Of a DNA stretch of 64,000 bases, positions 47,090 to 57,346 are shown in pieces. The position numbers and the translations under genes are program-made. The notes beneath the pieces are model-generated. The model saw nothing but the letters and a program-made list of their open reading frames with translations. It was not told the origin of the DNA and made no database searches. How positions within the stretch are numbered: position 1 is the first letter of the stretch; the number at the start of each line of letters is the position of its first letter. The stretch comes from Pseudomonas persica (GTDB lineage Bacteria > Pseudomonadota > Gammaproteobacteria > Pseudomonadales > Pseudomonadaceae), in the NCBI RefSeq assembly GCF_900291015.1, contig NZ_OLKL01000014.1:71834-135833 (forward strand). The letters are read 5' to 3'.

Positions 47090-47171
47090 GCTCGTTCGCA
47101 TGCGGCCTCAGGGCTGCACGGGCGACTCATGGGGCCGCCCTCCATCCCTACGTGTGGAAGATCCTGCCGAT

Positions 47172-49907
47172 ATGTTTGCGCCTTTGTTAAAAAAACTTTT
47201 TGGAAGCAAGAACGAGCGTGAAGTCAAACGCATGCTCAAGACGGTGAACATCGTCAATGCTCTCGAAGAGAAGATGGTGGCCCTCTCCGACGAGCAACTG
47301 CGGGGCAAGACCGCAGAGTTCAAGGAGCGCCTGGCCAAAGGCGAGACACTGGACCAGTTGCTGCCTGAAGCCTTCGCCGTGGCCCGTGAGGCCGGCAAGC
47401 GCGTGATGGGCATGCGCCACTTCGACGTGCAGTTGATCGGTGGCATGACCCTGCACGAGGGCATGATCGCAGAAATGCGTACCGGTGAAGGCAAGACCTT
47501 GGTCGGTACCCTGGCCGTGTACCTCAACGCACTGTCCGGCAAGGGCGTGCACGTGGTCACCGTCAACGACTACCTGGCCCGCCGCGACGCCAACTGGATG
47601 CGCCCGCTGTACGAGTTCCTCGGCCTGTCGGTCGGCATCGTCTCGGCCTTCCAGCCGCCGGAAGAAAAGCGCGCCGCCTACGCGTCCGACATCACCTACG
47701 GCACCAACAACGAATTCGGTTTCGACTACCTGCGCGACAACATGGCGTTCAGCCAGGAGGAGAAGTTCCAGCGTGAACTGAACTTCGCCGTGATCGACGA
47801 AGTCGACTCCATCCTGATCGACGAAGCGCGTACCCCGCTGATCATTTCCGGCCAGGCCGAAGACAGCTCCAAGCTGTACATCGAGATCAACCGCCTGATC
47901 CCGCGCCTGACCCAGCACATCGAAGAAGTGGAAGGCCAGGTCACCCAGGAAGGCCACTTCACCATCGACGAGAAGAGCCGCCAGGTCGAGCTGAACGAAG
48001 CCGGTCACCAGTACATCGAGGAAATGCTCACCCAGTCCGGCCTGCTGGCCGAGGGCGAGAGCCTGTACTCGGCGCACAACCTGAGCCTGCTGACCCACGT
48101 CTACGCCGGCCTGCGCGCGCACAAGCTGTTCCACCGCAACATCGAGTACATTGTCCAGGACGGCCAGGTCCTGCTGATCGACGAACACACCGGCCGTACC
48201 ATGCCCGGTCGTCGCCTGTCCGAAGGCTTGCACCAGGCCATCGAAGCGAAAGAAAACCTGAACATCCAGGCCGAGAGCCAGACCCTGGCTTCGACCACCT
48301 TCCAGAACTACTTCCGCTTGTACACCAAGCTGTCCGGCATGACCGGTACCGCGGACACCGAAGCGTTCGAGTTCCAGTCGATCTACGCCCTCAACGTGAT
48401 GGTCATCCCGCCGAACAAGCCACTGGCGCGTAAAGACTTCAACGACCTGGTGTACCTGACCGCCGACGAGAAATACGCTGCGATCATCACCGACATCAAG
48501 GAAAGCATGAAGCAGGGCCGTCCGATCCTGGTGGGTACCGCGACCATCGAAACTTCCGAGCACATGTCGAACCTGCTCAAGAAGGAAGGCATCGAGCACA
48601 AGGTACTGAACGCCAAGTATCACGAAAAGGAAGCCGAGATCATCGCGCAAGCCGGTGCCCCGGGTGCACTGACCATCGCCACCAACATGGCCGGCCGCGG
48701 TACCGATATCCTGCTGGGCGGTAACTGGGAAGCCGAAGTGGCTGCCCTGGAAAACCCGACCGCCGAGCAGATCGCCCAGATCAAGGCCGACTGGCAGAAG
48801 CGTCACCAGCAGGTGATCGAAGCCGGTGGCCTGCATGTGATCGCTTCCGAGCGCCACGAATCGCGCCGTATCGACAACCAGCTGCGTGGCCGTTCCGGCC
48901 GTCAGGGCGACCCGGGTTCCAGCCGCTTCTACCTGTCGCTGGAAGACAGCCTGATGCGGATCTTCGCCTCTGACCGGGTGAAGAACTTCATGAAAGCGCT
49001 GGGCATGCAGTCGGGCGAGGCCATCGAGCACCGCATGGTCACCAACGCCATCGAGAAGGCCCAGCGCAAGGTCGAAGGCCGCAACTTCGATATCCGCAAG
49101 CAGTTGCTGGAATACGACGACGTGGCCAACGAGCAGCGCAAGGTGATCTACCACATGCGCAACAGCCTGCTGGCCGCCGAGAACATCGGCGACACCATCG
49201 TCGAATTCCGCAAAGAAGTCCTGGACGCTACCATCAGCCAGCACATTCCGCCGCAGTCGCTGCCCGAACAGTGGGACGTGGCCGGCCTGGAAGCTTCGCT
49301 GGCCAGCGATTTCGCCATGAAGCTGCCGATCCAGCAGTGGCTCGACGAGGACGATCACCTCTACGAAGAGACCCTGCGCGAGAAGCTGCTGAACGAAATC
49401 ACCACTGCGTACACCGAGAAGGAAGACCAGGCCGGTATCGAAGCCCTGCGTACCTTCGAGAAGCAGATCCTGCTGCGCGTGCTGGACGACCTGTGGAAAG
49501 ACCACCTGTCGACCATGGATCACCTGCGTCACGGTATCCACCTGCGTGGTTATGCGCAGAAGAACCCGAAGCAGGAGTACAAGCGCGAATCCTTCAGCCT
49601 GTTCCAGGAGCTGCTCGAGTCGATCAAGCGCGACACCATCCGTGTGCTGTCGCACGTTCAGGTACGCCGCGAAGACCCGGCCGAAGAGGAAGCCCGCCTG
49701 CGCCGCGAGGCCGAGGAACTGGCCAGCCGCATGCAGTTCCAGCACGCCGCTGCTCCGGGTCTGGAAAGCGAGCAACTGAGCGAGGAGGGCGCCGAAGTGG
49801 CCGTCGCCTCGGCACCGGTGCGCAACGAACAGAAACTGGGCCGCAACGAGCCGTGCTGGTGTGGTTCGGGCAAGAAGTTCAAGCATTGCCACGGGCAGAT
49901 CGAGTGA
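47172..49907 (+). CDS. secA: Preprotein translocase ATPase SecA
   Basis: A 911-residue motor, the usual Pseudomonas length. Walker A lies in MRTGEGKTL (about residue 102), Walker B/DEAD-like in [11 protein letters not shown], and helicase motif NMAGRGTDI and [10 protein letters not shown] follow. The C-terminal zinc-binding tail [13 protein letters not shown], used for SecB and lipid contact, is intact. The ATG at 47172 ([14 protein letters not shown]) is chosen over an upstream in-frame opening because SecA proteins start there. It drives Sec-dependent export, including many envelope proteins encoded nearby. Confidence 0.97.
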   Translation: MFAPLLKKLFGSKNEREVKRMLKTVNIVNALEEKMVALSDEQLRGKTAEFKERLAKGETLDQLLPEAFAVAREAGKRVMGMRHFDVQLIGGMTLHEGMIAEMRTGEGKTLVGTLAVYLNALSGKGVHVVTVNDYLARRDANWMRPLYEFLGLSVGIVSAFQPPEEKRAAYASDITYGTNNEFGFDYLRDNMAFSQEEKFQRELNFAVIDEVDSILIDEARTPLIISGQAEDSSKLYIEINRLIPRLTQHIEEVEGQVTQEGHFTIDEKSRQVELNEAGHQYIEEMLTQSGLLAEGESLYSAHNLSLLTHVYAGLRAHKLFHRNIEYIVQDGQVLLIDEHTGRTMPGRRLSEGLHQAIEAKENLNIQAESQTLASTTFQNYFRLYTKLSGMTGTADTEAFEFQSIYALNVMVIPPNKPLARKDFNDLVYLTADEKYAAIITDIKESMKQGRPILVGTATIETSEHMSNLLKKEGIEHKVLNAKYHEKEAEIIAQAGAPGALTIATNMAGRGTDILLGGNWEAEVAALENPTAEQIAQIKADWQKRHQQVIEAGGLHVIASERHESRRIDNQLRGRSGRQGDPGSSRFYLSLEDSLMRIFASDRVKNFMKALGMQSGEAIEHRMVTNAIEKAQRKVEGRNFDIRKQLLEYDDVANEQRKVIYHMRNSLLAAENIGDTIVEFRKEVLDATISQHIPPQSLPEQWDVAGLEASLASDFAMKLPIQQWLDEDDHLYEETLREKLLNEITTAYTEKEDQAGIEALRTFEKQILLRVLDDLWKDHLSTMDHLRHGIHLRGYAQKNPKQEYKRESFSLFQELLESIKRDTIRVLSHVQVRREDPAEEEARLRREAEELASRMQFQHAAAPGLESEQLSEEGAEVAVASAPVRNEQKLGRNEPCWCGSGKKFKHCHGQIE

Positions 49908-49919
49908 TCTGACCTGAAT

Positions 49920-50041
49920 GGGGCCGCTTCGCGGCCCTATCGCGACACAAGGCCGCTCCCACAGGGATGGTGCACAGCCGCAAGGCTGCGCCGTCCCATG
50001 TGGGAGCGGCCTTGTGTCGCGATGGGGCGCGAAGCGGCCCC
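49920..50041. repeat. REP pair, subfamily C, inverted
   Basis: The core is CGCGACACAAGGCCGCTCCCACAGG and its complement. The outer heads GGGGCCGCTTCGCGGCCC and GCGCGAAGCGGCCCC are like those of subfamily A, while the inner core differs. Confidence 0.88.
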
Positions 50042-50079
50042 GCTTTTCGATATCAACCGTAATTTCTAGGAGCGCTCTA

Positions 50080-51297
50080 ATGGCTGTTGGTCTTGGTCCT
50101 TTGCCCACCCTGCACCCGGTTCCGGGTTTTGAACTCGGCATCGCTTCTGCCGGCATCAAGCGCCCCGGGCGCAAGGATGTGGTGGTCATGCGCTGTGCCG
50201 AAGGCTCCAGCGTGGCTGGCGTGTTCACCCTCAACGCCTTCTGCGCAGCGCCGGTGATCCTGTCCAAGCAGCGTGTGCAGGGCACCGTGCGCTACCTGCT
50301 GACCAACACCGGTAATGCCAACGCCGGCACCGGCGCGCCAGGCCTGGCCGCCGCCGAGCGCACCTGCGCCAAGCTGGCCGAACTGGCCGGCGTACCGGCC
50401 GAGTCGGTACTGCCGTTCTCCACTGGCGTAATCGGCGAGCCGCTGCCGGTCGAGAAGATCGAAGGTGCGCTGCAGGCCGCCCTCGACAACCTGTCGGAAA
50501 ACCACTGGGCCGAAGCCGCCACCGGCATCATGACCACCGACACCCTGCCCAAAGGTGCCAGCCGTCAGTTCCAGCACGATGGCGTGACCGTTACCGTCAC
50601 CGGCATCAGCAAGGGTGCAGGCATGATCCGCCCGAACATGGCCACCATGCTCGGCTACATCGCTACCGACGCCAAGGTGGCACCAAAGGTGCTCAAGGAC
50701 TTGATGCTGGACGGCGCCAACAAGTCGTTCAACCGCATCACCATCGACGGCGACACTTCGACCAACGACTGCTGCATGCTGATCGCCACCGGCAAGGCCA
50801 ACCTGCCGGAAGTCACCGAAGCCAGCGGCGCACTGTTCGAAGCGCTGAAGAAGGCGGTGTTCGAGGTGTGCATGGAAGTGGCCCAGGCCATCGTCCGTGA
50901 CGGCGAAGGCGCTACCAAGTTCGTTACCGTGCAGGTCAACGGCGGCGGCAACCACCAGGAGTGCCTGGACGTCGGCTACGCCGTGGCCCACTCGCCGTTG
51001 ATCAAGACCGCGCTGTTCGCCTCCGACCCGAACTGGGGTCGTATCCTCGCTGCCGTTGGCCGTGCCGGCGTACCGGAGCTGGATGTGAGCCTGATCGATG
51101 TGTACCTGGACAGCGTGTGCATTGCCAGCAAAGGCGGCCGCAGCCCAAGCTACACCGAAGACCAGGGTGCCAAGGTAATGGCTCAGGAAGAGATCACCAT
51201 CCGTATCGAACTGGGCCGTGGCCAGTGCAGCGAAACCATCTGGACCACCGACCTGTCCCACGAGTACGTGAAGATCAACGCCGAGTACCGTACCTGA
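50080..51297 (+). CDS. argJ: Glutamate N-acetyltransferase / amino-acid acetyltransferase ArgJ
   Basis: A 405-residue Ntn-like enzyme that cleaves itself at the conserved Thr in [12 protein letters not shown] (about residue 190), giving alpha and beta chains. In the cyclic arginine pathway it transfers acetyl from acetylornithine to glutamate. Other family segments are [20 protein letters not shown] and [12 protein letters not shown]. The ATG at 50080 follows TAGGAGCG; the upstream open frame runs through the REP pair and is rejected. Confidence 0.95.
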   Translation: MAVGLGPLPTLHPVPGFELGIASAGIKRPGRKDVVVMRCAEGSSVAGVFTLNAFCAAPVILSKQRVQGTVRYLLTNTGNANAGTGAPGLAAAERTCAKLAELAGVPAESVLPFSTGVIGEPLPVEKIEGALQAALDNLSENHWAEAATGIMTTDTLPKGASRQFQHDGVTVTVTGISKGAGMIRPNMATMLGYIATDAKVAPKVLKDLMLDGANKSFNRITIDGDTSTNDCCMLIATGKANLPEVTEASGALFEALKKAVFEVCMEVAQAIVRDGEGATKFVTVQVNGGGNHQECLDVGYAVAHSPLIKTALFASDPNWGRILAAVGRAGVPELDVSLIDVYLDSVCIASKGGRSPSYTEDQGAKVMAQEEITIRIELGRGQCSETIWTTDLSHEYVKINAEYRT

Positions 51298-51306
51298 TCT
51301 AATACT

Positions 51307-51352
51307 GGGGCCGCTTCGCGGGCAAGCCCGCGAAGGGCTGCAAAGCAGCCCC
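51307..51352. repeat. Compact REP-derived double hairpin
   Basis: Heads of a REP joined without spacer: CTTCGCGGGC-AA-GCCCGCGAAG forms a perfect 10-bp stem with a two-base loop, followed by GGGCTGC-AAA-GCAGCCC. It lies between argJ and the GST gene and lacks the CTCCCACAG tail. Confidence 0.75.
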
Positions 51353-51379
51353 AAAATCCCAGATACATGGAGCCGAACC

Positions 51380-52012
51380 ATGAGCTATCACCTGATCATC
51401 GGCGACAAGCTGTATTCCTCCTGGTCGCTGCGTGGCGCCCTGGCCCTCGAGCTGGCTGGTGTGCCTTACGAAGAAACCCTGATCAAACTCAACCAGCCTG
51501 ACACCCGTCAGCGCATCCTCGCCTTCTCCGCCACCGGCAAGGTACCGCTGCTCAAGACCGAGCACGGTGTGATCGCCGACTCGCTGGCCATTGCCGAATA
51601 CCTCAACGAACAGCACCCCGATGCCCAGCTATGGCCTGCCGATGTGGCGGCCCGGGCCCAGGCCCGTTCGGCTTGCGCGCAGATGCACAGCGGCTTCTTC
51701 GCCTTGCGCGGCGCCATGCCGTTCGACCTGTCGCGCGACCAGGCGCTGGACAGCGTACCGCTGGAGGTACAAATCGATATCGACCGTATCGTCGCACTGT
51801 GGTCCGAATGCCGGCTGGTGGCCAAGGACAGTGGCCCGTTCCTGTTCGGCAAGCCGAGCCTGGCCGATGCCTTCTTCGCCCCGGTGGCGGTGCGCCTGCG
51901 TACCTACCGCGTGGAAGTGCCTGCGGATGCTGCGGCCTATATCGAAACCATTTACCAGTGGCCGGCCTTCCAGGCCTGGCAGCAGGCTGGCCTGGCGGAG
52001 CGTGAAGGGTGA
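51380..52012 (+). CDS. Glutathione S-transferase family protein
   Basis: A 210-residue GST-fold protein: thioredoxin-like N-terminal domain (1-80; LIIGDKLYSSWSLRGALAL, cis-Pro in GKVPLL, and DSLAIAEYL) and an all-helical C-terminal domain (90-205). The Ser-Ser-Trp near residues 13-15 probably activates glutathione. Substrate unknown. Its stop overlaps the start of the Nudix gene by 4 bp, so the two are coupled. Confidence 0.88.
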   Translation: MSYHLIIGDKLYSSWSLRGALALELAGVPYEETLIKLNQPDTRQRILAFSATGKVPLLKTEHGVIADSLAIAEYLNEQHPDAQLWPADVAARAQARSACAQMHSGFFALRGAMPFDLSRDQALDSVPLEVQIDIDRIVALWSECRLVAKDSGPFLFGKPSLADAFFAPVAVRLRTYRVEVPADAAAYIETIYQWPAFQAWQQAGLAEREG

Positions 52013-52953
52013 AACGGATTCATGTTGTAGCGGCTGTCATTCGCGGTACTGATGGCCGCATTCTGATCGCACGCCGGGCCGATACCCAGCACCAGGGTGG
52101 CCTGTGGGAGTTCCCGGGCGGCAAGGTTGAACAGGGTGAAGGCGTCGAGGCGGCGCTGGCCCGTGAGCTGCGCGAAGAGCTGGGCATCGAGGTAAGCCGT
52201 TCGCGCGCGCTGATCAAGGTCAGCCACGACTACCCGGACAAGCAGGTGCTGCTGGACGTGCGCGAAGTCGAGGCGTTCAGTGGCGAGCCGCATGGCGCCG
52301 AGGGCCAGCCGCTGGAATGGGTTGCCCCGCGCGATTTGCCCCAGTACGAGTTCCCCGAGGCCAATAAACCGATCGTTGCCGCCGCGCGCTTGCCGGAGCA
52401 GTACCTGATCACCCCCGATGGCCTGGAAGTACCGCAGATGCTCAAGGGCATCCAGAAGGCGGTGGCCAGCGGCATTCGCCTGATCCAGCTGCGTGCCCCG
52501 GACATGTACGACCCCAAGTACCGCGATGTGGCGGTGGATGCGGTCGGCCTGTGCGCGGGCAAGGCGCAGTTGATGCTCAAGGGGCCGCTGGAGTGGCTGG
52601 GTGACTTCCCTGCGGCAGGTTGGCACCTGACGGCTGCACAACTGCGCAAGTATGCCGCCAACGGCCGGCCGTTCCCCAAGGAACGCTGGCTGGCGGCATC
52701 CTGCCACAGTGCCGAAGAGCTGGCGCTGGCGGAGCAGATGGGTGTGGACTTCGTCACCTTGTCGCCGGTGCAGGCGACTCGGACTCACCCCGAGGCGCTA
52801 CCACTGGGGTGGGACGAGGCGCAGCGGTTGATCACTGGGTTCAACAAGCCGGTCTACCTGCTGGGTGGGGTAGGGCCGGGTGAGCGTGAGCAGGCCTGGG
52901 AAGCGGGAGCACAGGGTGTTGCCGGGATCCGGGCGTTCTGGCCCGAGATCTGA
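52009..52953 (+). CDS. mutT: Nudix (MutT-type) hydrolase fused to a ThiE-like domain
   Basis: A 314-residue two-domain protein. The N-terminal Nudix domain (1-125) has a complete Nudix box: GGKVEQGEGVEAALARELRE then ELGI, matching Gx5Ex7REUxEExGU, so an 8-oxo-dGTPase-like activity is likely. The C-terminal half (about 130-314) has a ThiE/TenI TIM-barrel layout, but the usual substrate-contact motifs are changed (GWHLTAAQL in place of GVHLGQ, and YLLGGVGP). Such fusions are known in gammaproteobacteria; the role of the second half is unknown. The GTG start overlaps the GST stop. Confidence 0.88.
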   Translation: MKRIHVVAAVIRGTDGRILIARRADTQHQGGLWEFPGGKVEQGEGVEAALARELREELGIEVSRSRALIKVSHDYPDKQVLLDVREVEAFSGEPHGAEGQPLEWVAPRDLPQYEFPEANKPIVAAARLPEQYLITPDGLEVPQMLKGIQKAVASGIRLIQLRAPDMYDPKYRDVAVDAVGLCAGKAQLMLKGPLEWLGDFPAAGWHLTAAQLRKYAANGRPFPKERWLAASCHSAEELALAEQMGVDFVTLSPVQATRTHPEALPLGWDEAQRLITGFNKPVYLLGGVGPGEREQAWEAGAQGVAGIRAFWPEI

Positions 52954-52966
52954 GTCGCCTGTAATT

Positions 52967-53084
52967 GGGGCCGCTTTGCGGCCCATCGCCGGCAAGCCAG
53001 CTCCCACAGTGACGGCACAGACCTCAAACCCTGTGCGCTCTCTGTGGGAGCTGGCTTGCCGGCGATGGGCTGCAAAGCAGCCCC
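52967..53084. repeat. REP pair, subfamily A, inverted
   Basis: Two near-identical subfamily A copies around a 32-bp spacer, between the convergent Nudix and adenosyltransferase genes. Outer arms GGGGCCGCTTTGCGGCCC and GGGCTGCAAAGCAGCCCC. Confidence 0.88.
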
Positions 53085-53091
53085 AGCACTT

Positions 53092-53658
53092 TCAGCCTTT
53101 AGGCTTTTCAGCAGGCTGCCACAAAACCTCAGCCACCCCCTGCCGCCGTCCAATGATCCGCGCCGCCACAAACAATAGGTCCGAAAGCCGGTTGATGTAC
53201 GCCAACCCAACCCCCGGCAACGGCTCCAGCGCATTCAACTGCTGACACCGCCGCTCGGCACTGCGCGCCAGGCTTCTGCACACATGCGCCTGGGCCACCA
53301 GCGCCGAGCCACTGGGCAAAATGAAGTTCTTCAGCGGTCCCAGCTCTTCGTTCCAAACATCGATCGCCGCTTCCAGCCGTTCCACCTCCGCCAGGTTCAA
53401 CGCCTGATAACTGGGCATCGCCAGCTCACCGCCCAGGTCGAACAAGCGGTGCTGACATGGCGCCAAAACCGCGCTCACTTCATCCAGCTCTTGTTCGGCC
53501 AGCCCCGCCAGCAGCAAACCCAGCTGGCTGTTCAGGCTGTCCACCTCGCCAATCGCCTCGATCCGTGGATGGTCCTTGGGCACCCGGCGTCCGTCGCCCA
53601 GGCCGGTTTCGCCTTTGTCGCCGGTGCGGGTGTAGATTTTTGACAGGCGATAGCCCAT
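53092..53658 (-). CDS. PduO-type ATP:cob(I)alamin adenosyltransferase
   Basis: A 188-residue enzyme with the ATP-binding N-terminus YTRTGDKGETGLGDG, then RIEAIGEVDSLNSQLGLLLA, and the C-terminal YINRLSDLLFVAARI segment. It makes adenosylcobalamin from cob(I)alamin. It stops just beside a REP pair and starts only 1 bp after the histidine kinase gene stop, so it is probably co-transcribed with it. Confidence 0.93.
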   Translation of the reverse strand: MGYRLSKIYTRTGDKGETGLGDGRRVPKDHPRIEAIGEVDSLNSQLGLLLAGLAEQELDEVSAVLAPCQHRLFDLGGELAMPSYQALNLAEVERLEAAIDVWNEELGPLKNFILPSGSALVAQAHVCRSLARSAERRCQQLNALEPLPGVGLAYINRLSDLLFVAARIIGRRQGVAEVLWQPAEKPKG

Positions 53659-53659
53659 A

Positions 53660-55690
53660 TCACTTCTCCGTTCTGGCCGGCGCCGCCGTTGCCGGCTGGC
53701 CGAGGGGCAGGCGCAGGGTGAAGCAGGTGCCCTGGCCGGGCGTGGACTGCACTTCCATCTGCCCCTTGTGGTTGTTGGTGATGATGAAGTACGAGACCGA
53801 CAGGCCCAGGCCAGTGCCCTGGCCGATTTCCTTGGTGGTGAAGAACGGCTCGAAGGTGCGCTTGCGCACCCCCTCGGGCATGCCGACGCCGTTGTCCTCG
53901 ACCTGGATTTCCGCCCATGGCGGGTTCAAGCGGGTGCGCAGGGTGATGCGTCCGGGCTCGCTCGGCTGCGGCCGCTGGTGGATGGCCTGGGCGGCGTTTT
54001 TCAGCAGGTTGAGCAGCACCTGCTCCAGTTCGTTGGCGGTGCACGGCACCTGCCCGAGTTCGGGGTCGAACTGGCGCACGATGGCCTGGCCCTTGAAGTC
54101 GAAGCCGATGGCCAGGTCGAAGTCGTTGCCGGCAATCTCCACCGCCTGGTCGATCAGTGCCGGCAGGTCGCACGGCGCCAACTGGCGGTTGCTGCGGCGG
54201 CTGAAACTGAGCATATGGGTGACGATCTTCGCCGCCCGGGCACCGGCCTGCTGGATGCCGTCGAGCAATAGCGGCACTTCGCGGCTCTCCAGGTAGCGGT
54301 TGACCGTGGGCAGGTCGATGCCCAGTTCTTCGGCTTGCTCCTGGTTGCGCGGCAGCTCTGGTGACAGGCGCCGGCGAATGTTCTGCACGTTATGCAGGAT
54401 CGCGCCCAGCGGGTTGTTGATCTCGTGAGCCATGCCGGCGGCCAGGCCACCGACCGAAAGCATCTTCTCCGATTGCACCATCATTTCTTCCAGCGACAGG
54501 CGCTGGGTGATGTCGTCGATGCGGATGACCACGCCACGGCCGCCGCCACCAGTCAGCGGGTAGAAGGTCAGGGCGTAGTGGCGCAGGTCGTCGCCCTTGG
54601 GCCAGGTGACCCGCTCGATCTTCGCCACCCGGTGTTTTTCCACGGTTTCCTTCAGCTGCGGCAAGAACGGCTTGAGCGGCTCGAAGGCGATGAAGATCGG
54701 CTGGTTAAGTGCTTCGTCCAGGGGCGTGCCGGAAAGCACCGTGGCTTCGTGGTTCCACTGGGTCACGTAGAGCTGTTCGTCGAGGGCGATCAGTGCCGAG
54801 GGCATCGAGTCGATGATGCTGTTGAGGTAGTTCTGGAAGCCGGTGAGTTTTTTCTCGATCTTGCTGCGCACCTGGACTTCCAGCTCCAGCTTGCGGTTGG
54901 TGTGGCGGGTTTCCTCGGCCAGCCCCTGGGCCTGATCATAGGCCTCCTGGAACTCGTCGCGGGTGCGCTTGAGCTGCTGTTCGCGGGCTTCGATGCGCGA
55001 GAGCATGGTGTTGAACGCTTCGGCCAGGCTGCCGATTTCGTCGTCGTTGCCGCGCTGGGCACGCAGGGCATAGCTCTCTTCGCGGGTGACCTGGCGGCTG
55101 AGCTCTTCGAGCTGGTTGATCGGCTGGGTGATCAGGCGTTTGATCTGCCGGGCGATGATGATCCACAGCAGGATGCTGAACACCAGGATGCCCAGGCTGG
55201 CACTAAGGGTGCCGGTGTAGAAAGCCGTGGGCAATTCGCTGCTGGCGACCAGCAGCAGGTGCGCCGGCGGGTTGGCGTCACGCGGCATGCGGATCAGCTG
55301 GGTGCTGCGAAACTCCATCAGGCGCCAGCTGTCGATGTCGCGAAAACGCTTGGGCAGAGCCAGCGGTTCGCCGTGCTGCAACTGCGCCAGGATGCGGCCA
55401 TCGCCACCATAGACGGCGGCGGCGCGCAGCGGCGTGTAGCTGTCCAGTTCCTTGAGCAGGGCGCTGGCGGTGTCCGGGGAGTCGCCGGCGCGGGCCGCCA
55501 GTTGCGGGGTGGCCACCAGCCGGCCGATGGTGTGCAGCGCCTGCGGTGCCATGCTTTCCTGGGTGATCCAGTAGGCGGCGCTGATGAAGGTAAGGTTGGC
55601 CACCAGCAGGATGGTCACCAGCAACACCAGCAGGGCCGCCAGCAGCTTCTGCCCGACCGGGAGGTTTTCCAGGCGTTGGCGCAAGGTCAT
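53660..55690 (-). CDS. Orphan sensor histidine kinase (HAMP-PAS-HisKA-HATPase)
   Basis: A 676-residue membrane kinase: TM1 about 17-40, periplasmic sensor about 41-160, TM2 about 161-180, HAMP about 181-234, coiled-coil 235-282, PAS about 285-395, then HisKA with His422 (GMAHEINNPLGA). The ATPase domain has Asn565 in the N box (NLLKNAAQAI), DNGVGMP and GTGLGLSVSY. No receiver domain is attached and no response regulator is encoded within reach. The signal is unknown. It reads together with the adenosyltransferase downstream and is 38 bp after the PanE-like gene. Confidence 0.9.
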   Translation of the reverse strand: MTLRQRLENLPVGQKLLAALLVLLVTILLVANLTFISAAYWITQESMAPQALHTIGRLVATPQLAARAGDSPDTASALLKELDSYTPLRAAAVYGGDGRILAQLQHGEPLALPKRFRDIDSWRLMEFRSTQLIRMPRDANPPAHLLLVASSELPTAFYTGTLSASLGILVFSILLWIIIARQIKRLITQPINQLEELSRQVTREESYALRAQRGNDDEIGSLAEAFNTMLSRIEAREQQLKRTRDEFQEAYDQAQGLAEETRHTNRKLELEVQVRSKIEKKLTGFQNYLNSIIDSMPSALIALDEQLYVTQWNHEATVLSGTPLDEALNQPIFIAFEPLKPFLPQLKETVEKHRVAKIERVTWPKGDDLRHYALTFYPLTGGGGRGVVIRIDDITQRLSLEEMMVQSEKMLSVGGLAAGMAHEINNPLGAILHNVQNIRRRLSPELPRNQEQAEELGIDLPTVNRYLESREVPLLLDGIQQAGARAAKIVTHMLSFSRRSNRQLAPCDLPALIDQAVEIAGNDFDLAIGFDFKGQAIVRQFDPELGQVPCTANELEQVLLNLLKNAAQAIHQRPQPSEPGRITLRTRLNPPWAEIQVEDNGVGMPEGVRKRTFEPFFTTKEIGQGTGLGLSVSYFIITNNHKGQMEVQSTPGQGTCFTLRLPLGQPATAAPARTEK

Positions 55691-55728
55691 GGGCTAGGCA
55701 ATGTCCGTATCCGGTTGAAAGGGCTGCG

Positions 55729-56688
<960 letters not shown>

Positions 56689-56696
56689 TCAAACCC

Positions 56697-56734
56697 AGCG
56701 CGCTCCATCTTCAACCTGAGCGCGCTTTTATTTT
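56697..56734 (+). terminator. Terminator-like hairpin in the yajQ leader
   Basis: A 9-bp perfect GC-rich stem (AGCGCGCTC at 56697-56705, GAGCGCGCT at 56718-56726), a 12-base loop and TTTTATTTT. It ends one base before the ribosome-binding sequence GGGAGA of yajQ. No plus-strand gene precedes it for nearly 4 kb, so it looks like an attenuator or a block to antisense transcription rather than an ordinary operon end. Confidence 0.7.
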
Positions 56735-56746
56735 GGGAGAACAACC

Positions 56747-57232
56747 ATGCCTTCGTTCGACGTGGTATCGGAACTGGACAAGCACGAAGTGCAGAACGCG
56801 GTCGATAACGCCATCAAGGATCTGGACCGCCGCTACGACCTCAAGGGCAAGGGTACCTTCGAGTTCAAGGACAAAGAGCAGACCGTGATGCTCACCGCCG
56901 AGGAAGAGTTCCAGCTCGAAGCGATGCTGGAAATCCTGCGCCTGGCGCTGGTCAAGCGCAAGATCGACGTGAAGTGCCTGGAAACCAAGGACCCGTACGC
57001 CTCGGGCAAGGAAAAGAAACAGGAAGCCAAGTTCCGCGAAGGCATCGACAAGGACCTGGCGAAGAAGATCGTCGCCACCATCAAGGATGCCAAGCTGAAA
57101 GTGCAGGCCGCCATCCAGGGCGAGCAGGTACGCGTGACCGGTAAAAAGCGTGACGACCTGCAGGAAGCCATCGCCCTGCTGCGGACCAAGGAATTCGACA
57201 TGCCGCTGCAGTTCAACAACTTCCGCGACTGA
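56747..57232 (+). CDS. yajQ: YajQ family nucleotide-binding protein
   Basis: A 161-residue YajQ protein of standard length: [21 protein letters not shown] at the start, the central [18 protein letters not shown] and the C-terminal [12 protein letters not shown]. YajQ homologues in Xanthomonas and Pseudomonas bind cyclic di-GMP and act on transcription; others bind tRNA or GTP. The 5' leader carries a terminator-like hairpin (56697-56734). The gene is followed 114 bp later by the MscS-type channel. Confidence 0.95.
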   Translation: MPSFDVVSELDKHEVQNAVDNAIKDLDRRYDLKGKGTFEFKDKEQTVMLTAEEEFQLEAMLEILRLALVKRKIDVKCLETKDPYASGKEKKQEAKFREGIDKDLAKKIVATIKDAKLKVQAAIQGEQVRVTGKKRDDLQEAIALLRTKEFDMPLQFNNFRD

Positions 57233-57346
57233 TGCAAGTGCTACCCGGAACCTCGATGGCGAAATGATGTCCATGGGGGCCGGGGCTGCGCAATCGCGCG
57301 CGGCCTGTTTTACCGTGTACTTGCCGTTCGGCATCAGGAGATGAAT

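Larger units (their letters stand above)
46801..47171. other. Intergenic region upstream of secA
   Basis: A 371-bp stretch without a credible gene. It holds a REP pair (46856-46930), then AT-richer sequence, a -10-like TAGAAT at 47084-47089, and a leader of about 80 bases to secA. Small frames on either strand here have no family features. No SecM-like arrest gene is visible. Confidence 0.7.

Noticed and set aside
46954..47145. Small minus-strand frame (63 residues) between the DUF721 gene and secA
   Set aside because: No ribosome-binding site, no recognisable features, and it overlaps the likely secA promoter and leader.
49918..50079. Upstream extension of argJ
   Set aside because: The extra residues are encoded by the REP pair; ArgJ proteins start at MAVGLGPLP, which has its own TAGGAG site.
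47187..50285. A very long open frame on the minus strand across secA and the start of argJ
   Set aside because: It is antisense to secA, which has full domain content. Its translation is low-complexity and His/Gln/Val-rich, as expected from the codon bias of a GC-rich gene read in reverse. No family motif and no ribosome-binding site were seen.
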